Positions 17,987 to 27,179 of a DNA stretch of 64,000 nt are shown here, piece by piece; position 1 is the stretch's first letter, and every line of letters begins with the position of its first letter. The DNA is taken from the NCBI GenBank assembly GCA_965232255.1, contig OZ246962.1, positions 2,604,001 through 2,668,000 of the forward strand, in the 5' to 3' direction. Both the position numbers and the translations under genes were made by a program. The DNA is from Endozoicomonas sp965232255. GTDB lineage: Bacteria > Pseudomonadota > Gammaproteobacteria > Pseudomonadales > Endozoicomonadaceae. The notes beneath the pieces were generated by a model. The model was not told the origin of the DNA and did not search any database. It worked only from the letters and a program-made list of their open reading frames with translations.

Positions 17987-18349
17987 TTACCCCTCAGTCC
18001 TCAGTTTTTTTTCTTTCTTCCGCTTTGCCAGCGTCTCGCCCAGATTCATCAGTACCATGCCAGTTATCAGGGCAGCGATGGCCAGAAGTTTGTCTGGCGG
18101 AAAAACTTCACCAAAGAAGTACCAGGACATCAGGCTGATCAATAATAGGCCAAACCCTTCCCACATGGTGTAGGCGATCGCCAGTGGTATTTGGCGTACG
18201 GCCTGGGCTAAAAAGAAGTAAGAGATGGATATTAATACGGCCATGAGTGCATACCCAATGATCGGGTTGCTATCGACAGCCATTTTCATAAAGGATGTAC
18301 TGGCCACTTCGGTGATGATGGCCAGAAATAACATAAACCAGTAATACAT
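17987..18349 (-). CDS. mdtJ: SMR-family transporter subunit, MdtJ-like
   Basis: 120 residues and four membrane helices, with the catalytic Glu of SMR proteins in helix 1 (AIITEVASTSFMKMA) and IPLAIAYTMWEGFGLLLI in helix 3. The charged C-terminal tail (AKRKKEKKLRTEG) resembles that of MdtJ. It is first of the pair, with mdtI 2 bp downstream, so they are almost certainly co-transcribed and form a heterodimeric exporter; spermidine is the likely substrate by homology. Confidence 0.83.
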   Translation of the reverse strand: MYYWFMLFLAIITEVASTSFMKMAVDSNPIIGYALMAVLISISYFFLAQAVRQIPLAIAYTMWEGFGLLLISLMSWYFFGEVFPPDKLLAIAALITGMVLMNLGETLAKRKKEKKLRTEG

Positions 18350-18595
18350 AAGATTTCCCCCACAAGAATGTGAATAACCAGCGCCGCTGGGCCATATGTT
18401 GCAGATGCAGATAGTGAGGGAGGGCTAGAGCCCGGTGCGCCAGTGACGTTCGCCCTGGTGTAGACAGGTTACAGTTGGTTGGTTGAACAGGTGGACAAGC
18501 ATATTGATATGGCAAAATCGGTACTTAAGTGCATGATAATATGTCGTGCTGTTATGTGCCATAGGTGATGTCAGCATTTGCCGGGCTAGTTGCGC

Positions 18596-19147
18596 CTATT
18601 TGCGCCGGAGTAGTACCAGTACAGAACCAGTGCCGCCTACTGAGGGTGGGGCGGAGCAAAACGCCAGAACATCGGATATTTGCTTCAGCCAATGGTTGGT
18701 GTGGCTTTTCAGCGTTGACTCGCGCTCCTTACTGCGATGGGATTTACCGTGAATAATGCGGACGCAACCAAGTCTGTGTTGCCGACAGGCCTTGATAAAC
18801 TCATAAATCAACTCTCTGGCTTCATCAATCTTATAGCCATGCAGATCGAGCTGGTATTCTACGGGGATACTGCCTTGGCGTAGCTGTCTGAGTCTGCTGT
18901 CCTGGACACCGGGCCGGGCAAAGTTAATGAACTGTTCCGGGTCAATGGGCTCAATCCACGCCTCTGACAAAGCTGCACCGGCTGCGGGACGGCCTTGCTC
19001 AGCTGCTTTTCGTCGAGCTATCAAGGTACTTTGGGGGACACCGGTGTTGGGCTTTGGGCCACTGTCAGCGTGTAGCTTGCTGCCGCGCAGTGGACGCACG
19101 TCGTGCATTGCTTGACGAAAGCTCTGTTCATCATCGGTGTCGGCCAT
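18596..19147 (-). CDS. smrB: Smr-domain endonuclease, SmrB/YfcN-like
   Basis: 183 residues from the ATG at 19147 (MADTDDEQSFRQAM); the frame extends further upstream but this start gives the family length. The N-terminal FRQAMHDVRPL motif is typical of YfcN. The C-terminal Smr domain has LDLHGYKIDEAR, VRIIHGKSHRS and GGTGSVLVLL. In E. coli SmrB cleaves mRNA at collided ribosomes. The DLHG and HGK motifs associated with nuclease activity are intact. It lies 215 bp downstream of map on the same strand. Confidence 0.85.
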   Translation of the reverse strand: MADTDDEQSFRQAMHDVRPLRGSKLHADSGPKPNTGVPQSTLIARRKAAEQGRPAAGAALSEAWIEPIDPEQFINFARPGVQDSRLRQLRQGSIPVEYQLDLHGYKIDEARELIYEFIKACRQHRLGCVRIIHGKSHRSKERESTLKSHTNHWLKQISDVLAFCSAPPSVGGTGSVLVLLRRK

Positions 19148-19362
19148 AGAAATCGCTACTTGGTCAGGGGCTGCCAGGATAAATATACACCGCCGACAAT
19201 AAAGTCCGACGTATTGGCATTGTACTTTTTCACCGTGGTTGCACAAGACGTTCGCGTCAGGGTTAGCGGGTGTTTTTTTGTCCGAGTATTTTTATTCTGG
19301 GCACAGTGCGCCCGACACCAATGCGGGCTCCTGCCAAATGCTGTCAGGAGCTGCTGGCGGGA

Positions 19363-20157
19363 TCAGAAGTTCTCGTCACTGCGGCGCGTCAATACTTCAT
19401 AACCATCAGCAGTTACAGCAATGGTGTGTTCCCACTGGGCCGAAGGGCGTCGGTCCCGGGTAACGGCAGTCCAGCCGTCACCGAGCAGTTTGGTGCCTTT
19501 TTTGCCGGCATTGATCATCGGCTCAATGGTGAAGGTCATGCCCGGTTGCAAAACGCAGTCGTTTTTCTCGTTGTAGCCTTCATAGTGAATGACCTGCGGG
19601 TCTTCGTGAAATCCCCGACCGATGCCGTGCCCACAGTACTCTTCAACCACAGAGAAGTGATTGGTGTGGGCGTGCCGGGCGATTACCCGACCAATGTCGC
19701 TCAGGCGATTACCCGGTTTTACTTGCTCAATGCCCAGGTAAAGACACTCCTGGGTAACCTGAACCAGGCGCTGGTTAAATGGTTGCACATCGCCCACCAG
19801 AAACATCTTGCTGGTGTCGCCGTGGTAGCCGTCTTTTATAACTGTGATATCAATATTGACGATATCACCGCTTTTGAGCAGTTTGTCGTTGCTGGGGATG
19901 CCGTGGCAGACCACCTGGTTGATGGAGATGCAGGTGGATTTGGGAAAGCCGGGACGACCCGGTGCGGCACCATAATTGAGCGGTGCCGGAATGGCCTGTT
20001 GTACATTGACGATATAGTCATGACAGCGTTGGTCCAGCTCACCGGTGGAAACCCCGGGCTTCACAAAAGGCTCAATCATTTCCAGTACGTCGGCAGCAAG
20101 GCGTCCTGCGATGCGCATTTTTGCCAAATCTTCAGGGGATTTAATGGTCACATTCAT
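19363..20157 (-). CDS. map: Methionine aminopeptidase, type I
   Basis: Removes the initiator Met from nascent proteins. 264 residues, the usual length. The five metal ligands can be seen in context: NIDITVIKDGYHGDTSK (two Asp), CGHGIGRGFHED (His), FTIEPMI (Glu) and WEHTI (Glu). The substrate-binding NQVVCHGIP segment is present. The gene is divergent from rpsB, the normal gammaproteobacterial arrangement, but a TnpB element has been inserted between them. Confidence 0.98.
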   Translation of the reverse strand: MNVTIKSPEDLAKMRIAGRLAADVLEMIEPFVKPGVSTGELDQRCHDYIVNVQQAIPAPLNYGAAPGRPGFPKSTCISINQVVCHGIPSNDKLLKSGDIVNIDITVIKDGYHGDTSKMFLVGDVQPFNQRLVQVTQECLYLGIEQVKPGNRLSDIGRVIARHAHTNHFSVVEEYCGHGIGRGFHEDPQVIHYEGYNEKNDCVLQPGMTFTIEPMINAGKKGTKLLGDGWTAVTRDRRPSAQWEHTIAVTADGYEVLTRRSDENF

Positions 20158-20462
20158 TGTTTGTTTAAGCCAGTTGCAAAGGTGTAAAAAAATAATGCCC
20201 TGTATCTTATCAGAATCGGCGCATGAAGTATTAATATTGCGAGCGACCAGCTCGTCGTCTGGCCTGTCTCATAACGCTTTGTGGCGCTGCGAAAGCTGGT
20301 GGCGTGCTGCTTTACCGAAGAAGCGCGGAAAGCCCAGTACTTCTAGTGCTGGGATGGATAGCGACCAGCCTGATAAAGGCTGGCAAACTAACTTCTTTTG
20401 CCATCCGTACATTCTGCACCTCCTAACAGGATTTTTGATAGACAATGTGATACTTTGTAAAA
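20158..20462. other. map-tnpB intergenic with an older right-end-like hairpin
   Basis: A 305-bp gap. It holds the map promoter region and, at 20333-20353, a perfect CCCAGTAC-TTCTA-GTGCTGGG hairpin followed by ATGGATAGC. A peptide frame runs into it (NALWRCESWW...KKRGKPSTSSAGMD). This looks like the 3' end and guide-RNA scaffold of a second, largely lost TnpB element. The family-level reading is from memory and is tentative. Confidence 0.4.
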
Positions 20463-21587
20463 ATGAATGCAAAACGTGCCTACAAATACAGATTCTACCC
20501 AACGACTGAGCAGGAGAAACTTCTTGCCCAGTCATTCGGGTGTGCTCGTTTTGTGTATAACGATACTCTGCGCTTTCGCACCGACACATACTACAAGGGT
20601 GGCGCTTCAATCTCTCACTCTGACGCCGAGAAGCGCCTTGTCTCTCTCAAAACAGAATTTCCATTTTTGGCTGAGGTTTCCAGTGTTATTCTTCAGCAAA
20701 CTCTGCGTCACCAACAAGAAGCCTTCAAAAACTTCTGGTCTGGTAGGGCAAAGTATCCGACATTCAAAAAGCGCAATGCCAGACAGAGCATTCGTCTAAC
20801 CAAAGCTGCTTTCAAATTCAAAGACGGACAACTGTTCATTGCCAAAAGCAAAGAGCCTCTGAACATTCGGTGGAGTCAGCCACTATCTTCTGAACCATCC
20901 AGTATCACTATCAGCAAAGACTGTGCTGGTAGATACTTTGTCTCCCTGCTCTGCGAGTTTGAAACTAAACCAATGCCGATCAGCAATAAAACGGTTGGCA
21001 TTGATTTAGGTTTAACCGATCTGTTCATCACGTCCGACGGCAAGAAATCAGGCAATCCCCGTCATACATTACGCTATCAATCCAAACTGGCTTACTACCA
21101 AAAACAGTTGGCCAAAAAGAAGAAAGGAAGCAGGAATCGAGCCAAAGCCAGACTCAAGGTTGCTCGTATTCATGCCAAGATAGCTGATTGCCGAATGGAT
21201 GCCACCCACAAGGCATCCCGCACACTGATTAACGAGAACCAAGTTGTGTGTGTCGAGTCATTGAGCGTGAAAGGAATGATCAGAAATCCAAAGCTGGCCA
21301 AGCACATTGCCGATGCCAACTGGGGTGAATTTGTCAGACAACTGGAGTACAAGTCCGATTGGGCTGGTCGTACTCTGGTTAAAATCGACAGATTCTTCCC
21401 CAGTTCCAAACGGTGCTCCGGCTGTGGGTTTATTCATGAACGTCTGCCGTTGTCTATCCGTCACTGGCGTTGCCCTGAGTGCAATGTTTTACACGACAGA
21501 GACATCAATGCAGCCATCAATATCAAAGCCGCTGGGCTGGCGGTGTTAGCCTGTGGAGCGACCGGAACGGGGATGGCACGGTCTTAG
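20463..21587 (+). CDS. tnpB: TnpB, RNA-guided nuclease of an IS200/IS605-type element
   Basis: 374 residues. The N-terminal helix-turn-helix/WED part begins AYKYRFYPTTEQEKLL. The RuvC core has all three acidic residues in context: GIDLGLTD, VVCVESLSVKGM and LHDRDINAAINI. The zinc ribbon has two pairs (CSGCG and CPEC). No stop or frameshift breaks the frame, so the protein is probably functional. No TnpA transposase gene is present, so the element is a solo TnpB type that would need tnpA in trans. TnpB proteins use a guide RNA from the element's right end to cut the empty donor site. Confidence 0.93.
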   Translation: MNAKRAYKYRFYPTTEQEKLLAQSFGCARFVYNDTLRFRTDTYYKGGASISHSDAEKRLVSLKTEFPFLAEVSSVILQQTLRHQQEAFKNFWSGRAKYPTFKKRNARQSIRLTKAAFKFKDGQLFIAKSKEPLNIRWSQPLSSEPSSITISKDCAGRYFVSLLCEFETKPMPISNKTVGIDLGLTDLFITSDGKKSGNPRHTLRYQSKLAYYQKQLAKKKKGSRNRAKARLKVARIHAKIADCRMDATHKASRTLINENQVVCVESLSVKGMIRNPKLAKHIADANWGEFVRQLEYKSDWAGRTLVKIDRFFPSSKRCSGCGFIHERLPLSIRHWRCPECNVLHDRDINAAINIKAAGLAVLACGATGTGMARS

Positions 21588-21676
21588 ACTTTGCCATCCA
21601 GGGAAGGCGTGTTGAAACAGGAAGCCTGTTAGGTGACTAACGGGAATCCCGCTCCTTTAGGGGCCGGAGGATGTCA
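21540..21676 (+). ncRNA. Probable omega (guide) RNA scaffold and right end of the TnpB element
   Basis: It spans the 3' end of tnpB and the 90 bp after it. It ends in a hairpin CCCGCTCC-TTTA-GGGGCCGG followed by AGGATGTCA. In IS605 TnpB systems the guide sequence begins right after the right end, so the guide would read AAATAGTGAAGTGCC. The exact 5' limit and the end base are inferred. Confidence 0.45.
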
Positions 21677-22028
21677 AAATAGTGAAGTGCCGATTTGGTT
21701 GCACATCGGGATTTTTATTCAGGTACATTGGACGGCAAGTTAAGTACAAATGGTTATTATTCGCCTTTTGCTGGTTATCATTGCAACAGAAAAAGTTTTG
21801 CAACCCATCTGAATATGGTATAAAACGCGACTCGATATTTCGAGATGGGATATGTTGTCGGCGTCTTTTCAGGCATCACCGCCATTCTCATTTAATTTTA
21901 ATATTGTGTATTACAGATCTCACATACACCGACACATGGTTCCGGGTGCCGGCTTCAGGTTTCACGATCTGGAACTGGTCGAACACATGGGGTGTGTGGA
22001 GGCATAACCCTGAATCAGGAGATTATCC
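21588..22028. other. tnpB-rpsB intergenic and rpsB leader
   Basis: A 441-bp gap containing the TnpB right end, the rpsB promoter (21798-21824) and a leader of about 195 nt before rpsB. The leader has GC-rich inverted segments (CCGGGTGCCGG near 21941). rpsB leaders in gammaproteobacteria are bound by S2 for feedback control; I infer the same here without a verified structure. Confidence 0.4.
21798..21824 (+). promoter_or_regulatory. Probable sigma-70 promoter of rpsB-tsf
   Basis: TTGCAA, 15-bp spacer (16 if TTTGCA is taken), then extended -10 TGGTATAAA. It lies about 205 bp before the rpsB start and downstream of the TnpB element, so the insertion leaves it intact. Confidence 0.55.
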
Positions 22029-22808
22029 ATGACTCAAGTCACTATGCGTGACATGCTCAAAGCGGGCGTACATTTCGGTCACCAGACCCGTTACTGGAAT
22101 CCAAAGATGAACAAGTTCATCTTTGGTGCGCGTAACCGCATCCATATCATCAACCTTGAGCATACGCTGCCTGCCTTTAACGATGCGCTGAAATTCATCG
22201 GCCGTCTGGCAGAAGGCAAAAACAAGGTGATGTTTGTTGGTACCAAACGTGCTGCTGGCAAGATCATCCGTGAAGAGGCCGCGCGTTGTGGTATGCCTTA
22301 CGTTGATCACCGCTGGCTCGGTGGTATGCTGACCAACTACAAGACTATCCGTCAGTCCATCAAGCGTCTGCGTGACCTGGAAGGTCAGCGTGACGACGGC
22401 ACTTTTGAAAAGCTGACCAAAAAAGAAGCCCTGATGCGCAGCCGTGATCTGGAAAAACTGGATCGCAGCCTTGGTGGTATCAAGGACATGGGTACGCTGC
22501 CAGACGCGCTGTTTGTTATCGACGTTGAGCATGAGCGCATTGCTATCCAGGAAGCCAACAAACTGGGTATTCCGGTTATTGGTATCGTCGATACCAACTC
22601 CAGTCCAGAAGGCGTGGATTACATCATTCCAGGCAACGACGACGCGATTCGCGCCATTCAGCTGTACTTGCAAGCTGCTGCTGATGCGATCCTGGAAGGC
22701 CGTAACCGTGCCAGCACTGGCGCTGAAGACGAATTCATCGAAGTGGAAGCGTCTCCTGTGGCCCAGGCTCCAGAGGCCGAAGAAGCTGAAGGTTCTGAAC
22801 AGGCCTAA
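22029..22808 (+). CDS. rpsB: 30S ribosomal protein S2
   Basis: 259 residues starting MTQVTMRDMLKAGVHFGHQTRYWNP, the highly conserved S2 N-terminus. KMNKFIFGARN and the HRWLGGMLTN segment are also present. The C-terminus is a longer acidic, Glu/Ala-rich tail. A ribosome site (CAGGAG) sits 9 bases before the ATG. S2 joins the 30S subunit late and needs S1 nearby. It heads the rpsB-tsf unit. Confidence 0.99.
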   Translation: MTQVTMRDMLKAGVHFGHQTRYWNPKMNKFIFGARNRIHIINLEHTLPAFNDALKFIGRLAEGKNKVMFVGTKRAAGKIIREEAARCGMPYVDHRWLGGMLTNYKTIRQSIKRLRDLEGQRDDGTFEKLTKKEALMRSRDLEKLDRSLGGIKDMGTLPDALFVIDVEHERIAIQEANKLGIPVIGIVDTNSSPEGVDYIIPGNDDAIRAIQLYLQAAADAILEGRNRASTGAEDEFIEVEASPVAQAPEAEEAEGSEQA

Positions 22809-22906
22809 GGCTTTGCAGACCTTGATTTGGCAGTATCTGGGCAGCTCTGTTTGTCAGGCTGTCCTGCCGCAGGTGCAAGATGCTGTTAGCTGATTTGGGA
22901 AGAAGT

Positions 22907-22929
22907 AAGGGGGCTTTGCCCCCTTTTTT
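22907..22929 (+). terminator. Terminator/attenuator between rpsB and tsf
   Basis: AAGGGGGC-TTT-GCCCCCTT stem followed by a run of T. As in E. coli, partial termination here would give more rpsB than tsf transcript. Confidence 0.85.
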
Positions 22930-23015
22930 CCGATGTACGAATAACGATTCTCGTTCGTCTCCGGTCTAACCCCGACGAGAGCCGAACGAAACTGTCAATT
23001 TGAGAGGAATCAACC

Positions 23016-23876
23016 ATGGCAGCTATAAGTGCAGCAATGGTAAAAGAACTGCGTGAGCGTACCGGCCTGGGCATGATGGAGTGCAAAAAGGCACTGGTAG
23101 AAGCGCAGGGTGATATTGAACTCGCCATCGAAGAGTTGCGTAAGTCCGGGCAGGCCAAAGCGGCCAAAAAAGCCGGCCGTACTGCCGCAGAAGGGATAGT
23201 GGCAGTTAAAGTTGCTGATGATGCCAGCTTTGGCGTGCTGGTTGAAGTCAATAGTGAAACTGACTTCGTAGCCCGTGATGACAACTTCCTTGGCTACGTA
23301 GCCAAAGTAGTTGATGCTGCATTCGCCCGTAAAGAAGCTGACGTTGCTGCCCTGATGGCAGGTGAGCTGGAAGAAGACCGCCTGGCACTGGTGCAGAAAA
23401 TCGGTGAGAACATCGGTGTGCGTCGTATCGCCATCGTTGAAGGCGGTGTTGTTGGCTCTTATGTGCACAGCAACAACCGTATCGCCGTGCTGACCCAGCT
23501 GGAAGGCGGCGACGCTGAACTGGCTCGTGAAATTGCCATGCACGTTGCTGCTGTTAACCCCCAGGTGGTTAACAAGGAAGACATGCCAGCTGAGCTGGTT
23601 GAGAAAGAGAAAGAGATCTTCGCTGCACAAGCCGAGCAGTCTGGCAAGCCAGCCAATATCGTCGAGAAGATGATTGAAGGGCGTATCAGCAAGTTCCTGG
23701 CTGAGAGCAGCCTGGTAGAACAGCCTTTTGTCAAAGACCCGGATACCACCGTTGGTGCTCTGGCCAAAAAAGCCGACGCAACGGTGACCAGCTTTGTTCG
23801 TTACGAAGTTGGCGAAGGAATCGAGAAAGAAGAAGTGGACTTCGCTGCTGAAGTTCGCGCCCAGGCCGGACTGTAA
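23016..23876 (+). CDS. tsf: Elongation factor Ts
   Basis: 286 residues. Nucleotide-exchange factor for EF-Tu. The N-terminal module has LRERTGLGMMECKKAL (UBA-like domain). The conserved TDFVARDDNF of the core that contacts EF-Tu follows. The start is supported by AGAGGAA about 7 bases upstream. It is second in the rpsB-tsf unit, behind an attenuator. Confidence 0.99.
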   Translation: MAAISAAMVKELRERTGLGMMECKKALVEAQGDIELAIEELRKSGQAKAAKKAGRTAAEGIVAVKVADDASFGVLVEVNSETDFVARDDNFLGYVAKVVDAAFARKEADVAALMAGELEEDRLALVQKIGENIGVRRIAIVEGGVVGSYVHSNNRIAVLTQLEGGDAELAREIAMHVAAVNPQVVNKEDMPAELVEKEKEIFAAQAEQSGKPANIVEKMIEGRISKFLAESSLVEQPFVKDPDTTVGALAKKADATVTSFVRYEVGEGIEKEEVDFAAEVRAQAGL

Positions 23877-24097
23877 TTGTCAGTGCCAGCCTCGGCTGGC
23901 CTGATTGCGTCTTGCTAACGTCGGCGGTCGTTTATGATCTTTATTGCAAAGATTTATGACGCCCGTCGCAGTGCATCAACTCGCTAACCGGATTATCCGG
24001 CCAGATGAATGATCAAATGCCGCCAAGTGGCTGAGCCCTGGATGAAGTGCATTTGTGGGTTGAGTGTAATGTTGCCAACCAGACTCGGAAACTGAAC

Positions 24098-24829
24098 ATG
24101 CCGGCAAGTGATAGTCAACCGAAATATAAACGCATACTGCTCAAGCTCAGCGGTGAAGCCCTGCAAGGGGAGGGTGAGTTTGGTATTGATCCCAGGGTGC
24201 TGGATCGCATGGCCCAGGAAATAGGGCAGCTGGTCGGTATTGGTGTGCAGGTTGGTATTGTTATTGGCGGTGGCAACCTTTTTCGGGGTGCCGAACTGAG
24301 CGCTGCCGGCCTCGACCGGGTGACCGGTGATCATATGGGGATGCTGGCCACAGTGATGAATGCCCTGGCCATGCGTGACGCCCTGGAACGCTCCAATATT
24401 AATACCCGAGTGATGTCGGCTATTCCCATCAGCGGTATTGTTGAAGACTATGACCATCGTCGGGCCATGCGCTATCTAAACTCTGGCGATGTGGTGATTT
24501 TCTCCGCCGGTACTGGCAATCCATTTTTTACCACCGACTCTGCTGCCTGTTTGCGCGGCATCGAAGTGGGTGTGGATCTGGTGCTCAAGGCCACCAAGGT
24601 GGACGGAATATACGACAAAGATCCAGTAAAACATGCTGATGCGGTGAAGTTTGATCAGCTGACCTATGATGATGTTCTGAAGCGCAAGCTTGGGGTCATG
24701 GATTTAACCGCAATCTGTCTGGTAAGTGATCACCAGATGCCGGTGCGGGTGTTCAACATGAACAAGCCCGGGGCGTTGTTAAGTCTGGCGGTTGGTGGTA
24801 ATGAAGGAACACTGGTAAACGGGGGTTAA
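24098..24829 (+). CDS. pyrH: UMP kinase
   Basis: Phosphorylates UMP to UDP. From the ATG at 24098 (MPASDSQPKYKRILLKLSGEAL) it has 243 residues, matching the family. An upstream in-frame ATG at 24047 would add 17 unconserved residues. The amino-acid kinase motifs are seen: KLSGEAL, GGGNLFRG, DHMGMLAT and FSAGTGNPFFTTDS. The stop overlaps the ATG that begins at 24829, so it is coupled to frr. A 220-bp gap separates it from tsf; a small GCCAGCC/GGCTGGC hairpin at 23885-23900 lacks a T-run. Confidence 0.98.
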   Translation: MPASDSQPKYKRILLKLSGEALQGEGEFGIDPRVLDRMAQEIGQLVGIGVQVGIVIGGGNLFRGAELSAAGLDRVTGDHMGMLATVMNALAMRDALERSNINTRVMSAIPISGIVEDYDHRRAMRYLNSGDVVIFSAGTGNPFFTTDSAACLRGIEVGVDLVLKATKVDGIYDKDPVKHADAVKFDQLTYDDVLKRKLGVMDLTAICLVSDHQMPVRVFNMNKPGALLSLAVGGNEGTLVNGG

Positions 24830-24831
24830 TG

Positions 24832-25389
24832 ATGATCAATGAGATTAAAAATGACGCTAAAGAGCGTATGAGCAAGTCAGTCGAGTCGCTGACAGTTGCT
24901 TTTAACAAGATTCGTACCGGTCGTGCTCACCCAAGTCTGCTTGATGGTATCCGGGTTTCTTATTATGGTTCCGAAACGCCTCTGAGTCAGATGGCTAACA
25001 TCTCCGTGGAAGATGGCCGTACCCTGGCTGTGCGCGTATGGGAGCGGCAGATTGTGCCGGATGTGGAAAAGGCAATCCTCAAGTCAGACCTGGGCTTGAA
25101 TCCGTCCACTGCCGGTGAAGTGATTCGTATTCCCCTGCCGCCACTGACCGAAGAAACTCGCAAGGGTTATATTCGCCAGGCGCGTCAGGACGCAGAAAAC
25201 GCTCGTATCGCCATTCGTAATATTCGCCGTGACGCGCTGGCGGATATCAAAGAGCTGGAAAAGGAAAAAGAAATCAGTGAAGACGACGAACGTCGGGCAC
25301 AGGATGACGTGCAAAAACTCACTGACCAGTTTATTGCTGAAGTTGATAAAAATCTTTCTGTCAAAGAAGAAGATTTGATGGCAATCTGA
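24832..25389 (+). CDS. frr: Ribosome recycling factor
   Basis: 185 residues starting MINEIKNDAKERM, which aligns with the family's MI.(D/E)I start. The ATG one codon earlier (24829) overlaps the pyrH stop and is an alternative. FNKIRTGRAHPSLLDGI and DLGLNPSTAGEVIRIPLPPLTEE are conserved. The C-terminal helix EISEDDERRAQDDVQKLTD is part of the three-helix bundle. It splits post-termination ribosomes together with EF-G. Confidence 0.98.
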   Translation: MINEIKNDAKERMSKSVESLTVAFNKIRTGRAHPSLLDGIRVSYYGSETPLSQMANISVEDGRTLAVRVWERQIVPDVEKAILKSDLGLNPSTAGEVIRIPLPPLTEETRKGYIRQARQDAENARIAIRNIRRDALADIKELEKEKEISEDDERRAQDDVQKLTDQFIAEVDKNLSVKEEDLMAI

Positions 25390-25599
25390 CAAGGATTTCA
25401 GCAGGTGCCATCTGCGCACGCTGCTCCTTTCTGATTTGCTTTTGCCACTCGGACGGAGCCAATCAGATTTGAATCCCTCAACTATAACAGACGTCATATG
25501 TCATATGAGCCGCAGCAGGAGCTTGCTTTTTATCGCAGGCTCTTGCAAGGTTCTGATGTTACACTTTTTTTACCTGCCAATATCAAATTGTCTTTATTC

Positions 25600-26379
25600 A
25601 TGGCCAATACATCGTTACAGGGAAAAAGCGGCATTCAGGGATGTGTACCAGAGAGACTACCACGGCATGTAGCCATTATTCTTGACGGTAATAACCGCTG
25701 GGCCAAGCTGAAGCATCTGCCTGGACTTGCCGGTCATCGCACGGGGGTTGCCCGGGTGCGTGAAGTGGTAGAGGCTTGTGCTGAGCATGGTGTTGAAGTG
25801 CTGACTCTGTTTGCCTTCAGCAGTGAGAACTGGAATCGCCCGGAAGTAGAAGTACACGGGTTAATGCATTTGTTTTTGCATGTACTGAAAAAAGAAGCCC
25901 GACGTCTGAGAAAGAACCGCATCCGCCTGAAAGTTATTGGTGATATCTCCCGATTCAGTCCTGAAATTCAACAGCGTATTCACAAGGCCGAGGCACTTAC
26001 CGCCGACGATTACACAGTTACGCTGGTGATTGCTGCCAACTATGGCGGCATGTGGGACATTACCAACGCCGCCCGGATACTGGCCGAAAAAGTGGCCCGC
26101 GGCGAGATCAATTCAGAATGCATTAACGAAGCTGCTATGGAGCAGCATCTGAGTACTGCCGGATTGCCGCCACCGGATCTATTGATTCGTACCAGCGGCG
26201 AGCAGCGCATCAGTAACTTTTTGCTTTGGCAATGCGCTTACAGCGAATTCTATTTTACCGACACGTTGTGGCCCGACTTTGGTCGCGACGAACTTCAGCA
26301 GGCTCTGCTAAGTTACGCCCGTCGCCAACGGCGATTTGGCAAAACCAGCGAGCAGGTGGAGGCTGAAATATTGTGCTGA
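25600..26379 (+). CDS. uppS: Undecaprenyl diphosphate synthase
   Basis: Makes C55-PP, the carrier lipid precursor for peptidoglycan and LPS. About 259 residues from MANTSLQGK; the frame runs back to 25498, but that would add 34 unconserved residues and neither start has a clear ribosome site. Cis-prenyltransferase motifs: HVAIILDGNNRWAK (catalytic Asp), FAFSSENWNRP, IRTSGEQRISNFLLWQ and FTDTLWPDF. It overlaps cdsA by 7 bp. Confidence 0.97.
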   Translation: MANTSLQGKSGIQGCVPERLPRHVAIILDGNNRWAKLKHLPGLAGHRTGVARVREVVEACAEHGVEVLTLFAFSSENWNRPEVEVHGLMHLFLHVLKKEARRLRKNRIRLKVIGDISRFSPEIQQRIHKAEALTADDYTVTLVIAANYGGMWDITNAARILAEKVARGEINSECINEAAMEQHLSTAGLPPPDLLIRTSGEQRISNFLLWQCAYSEFYFTDTLWPDFGRDELQQALLSYARRQRRFGKTSEQVEAEILC

Positions 26380-27176
26380 AACAGAGAATCATAACATCCT
26401 TGGTATTGGCGCCGCTGGCGTTGGCCGGGGTGTTTTTCCTACCGTTAAACAGTTTTGCCCTTTTTGTTGCCGTCATCATTTCCCTTAGTGCCTGGGAGTG
26501 GGCCAATCTCTCCGGTTACAAAGGAAGATTGGTGCAGGGTGCCTACACCGCTTTTATTGGCCTCTGCTGCGGTTTGAGTCTTTATATTCCGCCTTTGTGG
26601 TTGTTATGGCTGGCCGCGCTGTGGTGGTTGGTCGCCCTGATTCTGGTGAAAAAATACCCCGCCAGCGAGAAGATACTGGCCAGTCGAGTACTAAGGTTGG
26701 TCACTGGCTTGTTTACCCTGGTGCCGCCCTGGTTTGGCATGTACCAGCTCAAGTTGATGCCCGACGGCGCGTGGCTCATTGTCACTTTGCTGGTGATCGT
26801 CTGGGCCGCAGACTGCGGAGCCTATTTTGCCGGCAAACGCTTTGGCAAGGTCAAGCTGATCGAGCGAGTCAGTCCGAAAAAAACCCTCGAAGGCATGGTC
26901 GGCGGTGTGCTGTTTGCGGTGCTGGTTGTCAGCGTGGTGACCGTGCTGTCCAGTATCAGCTTTTTTCAGGGCGTTTCGTTACTGGTGCTGACCATTCTTA
27001 CGGTACTGGTGTCTGTGCTCGGTGACCTGTGGGAAAGCGTGTTGAAACGGGGACGGGGAATGAAAGACAGCGGTAGTCTGTTACCTGGCCATGGCGGAAT
27101 GTTGGACCGTATCGACAGTTTAACTGCGGCTATTCCTGTTTTTACACTTTACATAATGCTGTTAAGGGGGGTATAA
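26373..27176 (+). CDS. cdsA: Phosphatidate cytidylyltransferase (CDP-diacylglycerol synthase)
   Basis: Makes CDP-diacylglycerol, the branch point of phospholipid synthesis, in the inner membrane. 267 residues with about eight hydrophobic helices. The C-terminal signature is clear: GDLWESVLKRGRGMKDSG, then LPGHGGMLDRIDS. It starts with GTG inside the end of uppS, with GGAGG 11 bases upstream, so translation is coupled. Confidence 0.97.
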   Translation: MLKQRIITSLVLAPLALAGVFFLPLNSFALFVAVIISLSAWEWANLSGYKGRLVQGAYTAFIGLCCGLSLYIPPLWLLWLAALWWLVALILVKKYPASEKILASRVLRLVTGLFTLVPPWFGMYQLKLMPDGAWLIVTLLVIVWAADCGAYFAGKRFGKVKLIERVSPKKTLEGMVGGVLFAVLVVSVVTVLSSISFFQGVSLLVLTILTVLVSVLGDLWESVLKRGRGMKDSGSLLPGHGGMLDRIDSLTAAIPVFTLYIMLLRGV

Positions 27177-27179
27177 GGC

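Noticed and set aside
19270..20187. 305-codon plus-strand ORF opposite map
   Set aside because: The minus strand encodes a complete methionine aminopeptidase; the plus frame is a compositional shadow.
23885..23900. Terminator after tsf
   Set aside because: GCCAGCC/GGCTGGC hairpin has no T-run after it.
25498..25599. N-terminal extension of uppS
   Set aside because: The 34 extra residues are not conserved in the family and there is no Shine-Dalgarno before 25498. I cannot exclude it fully.
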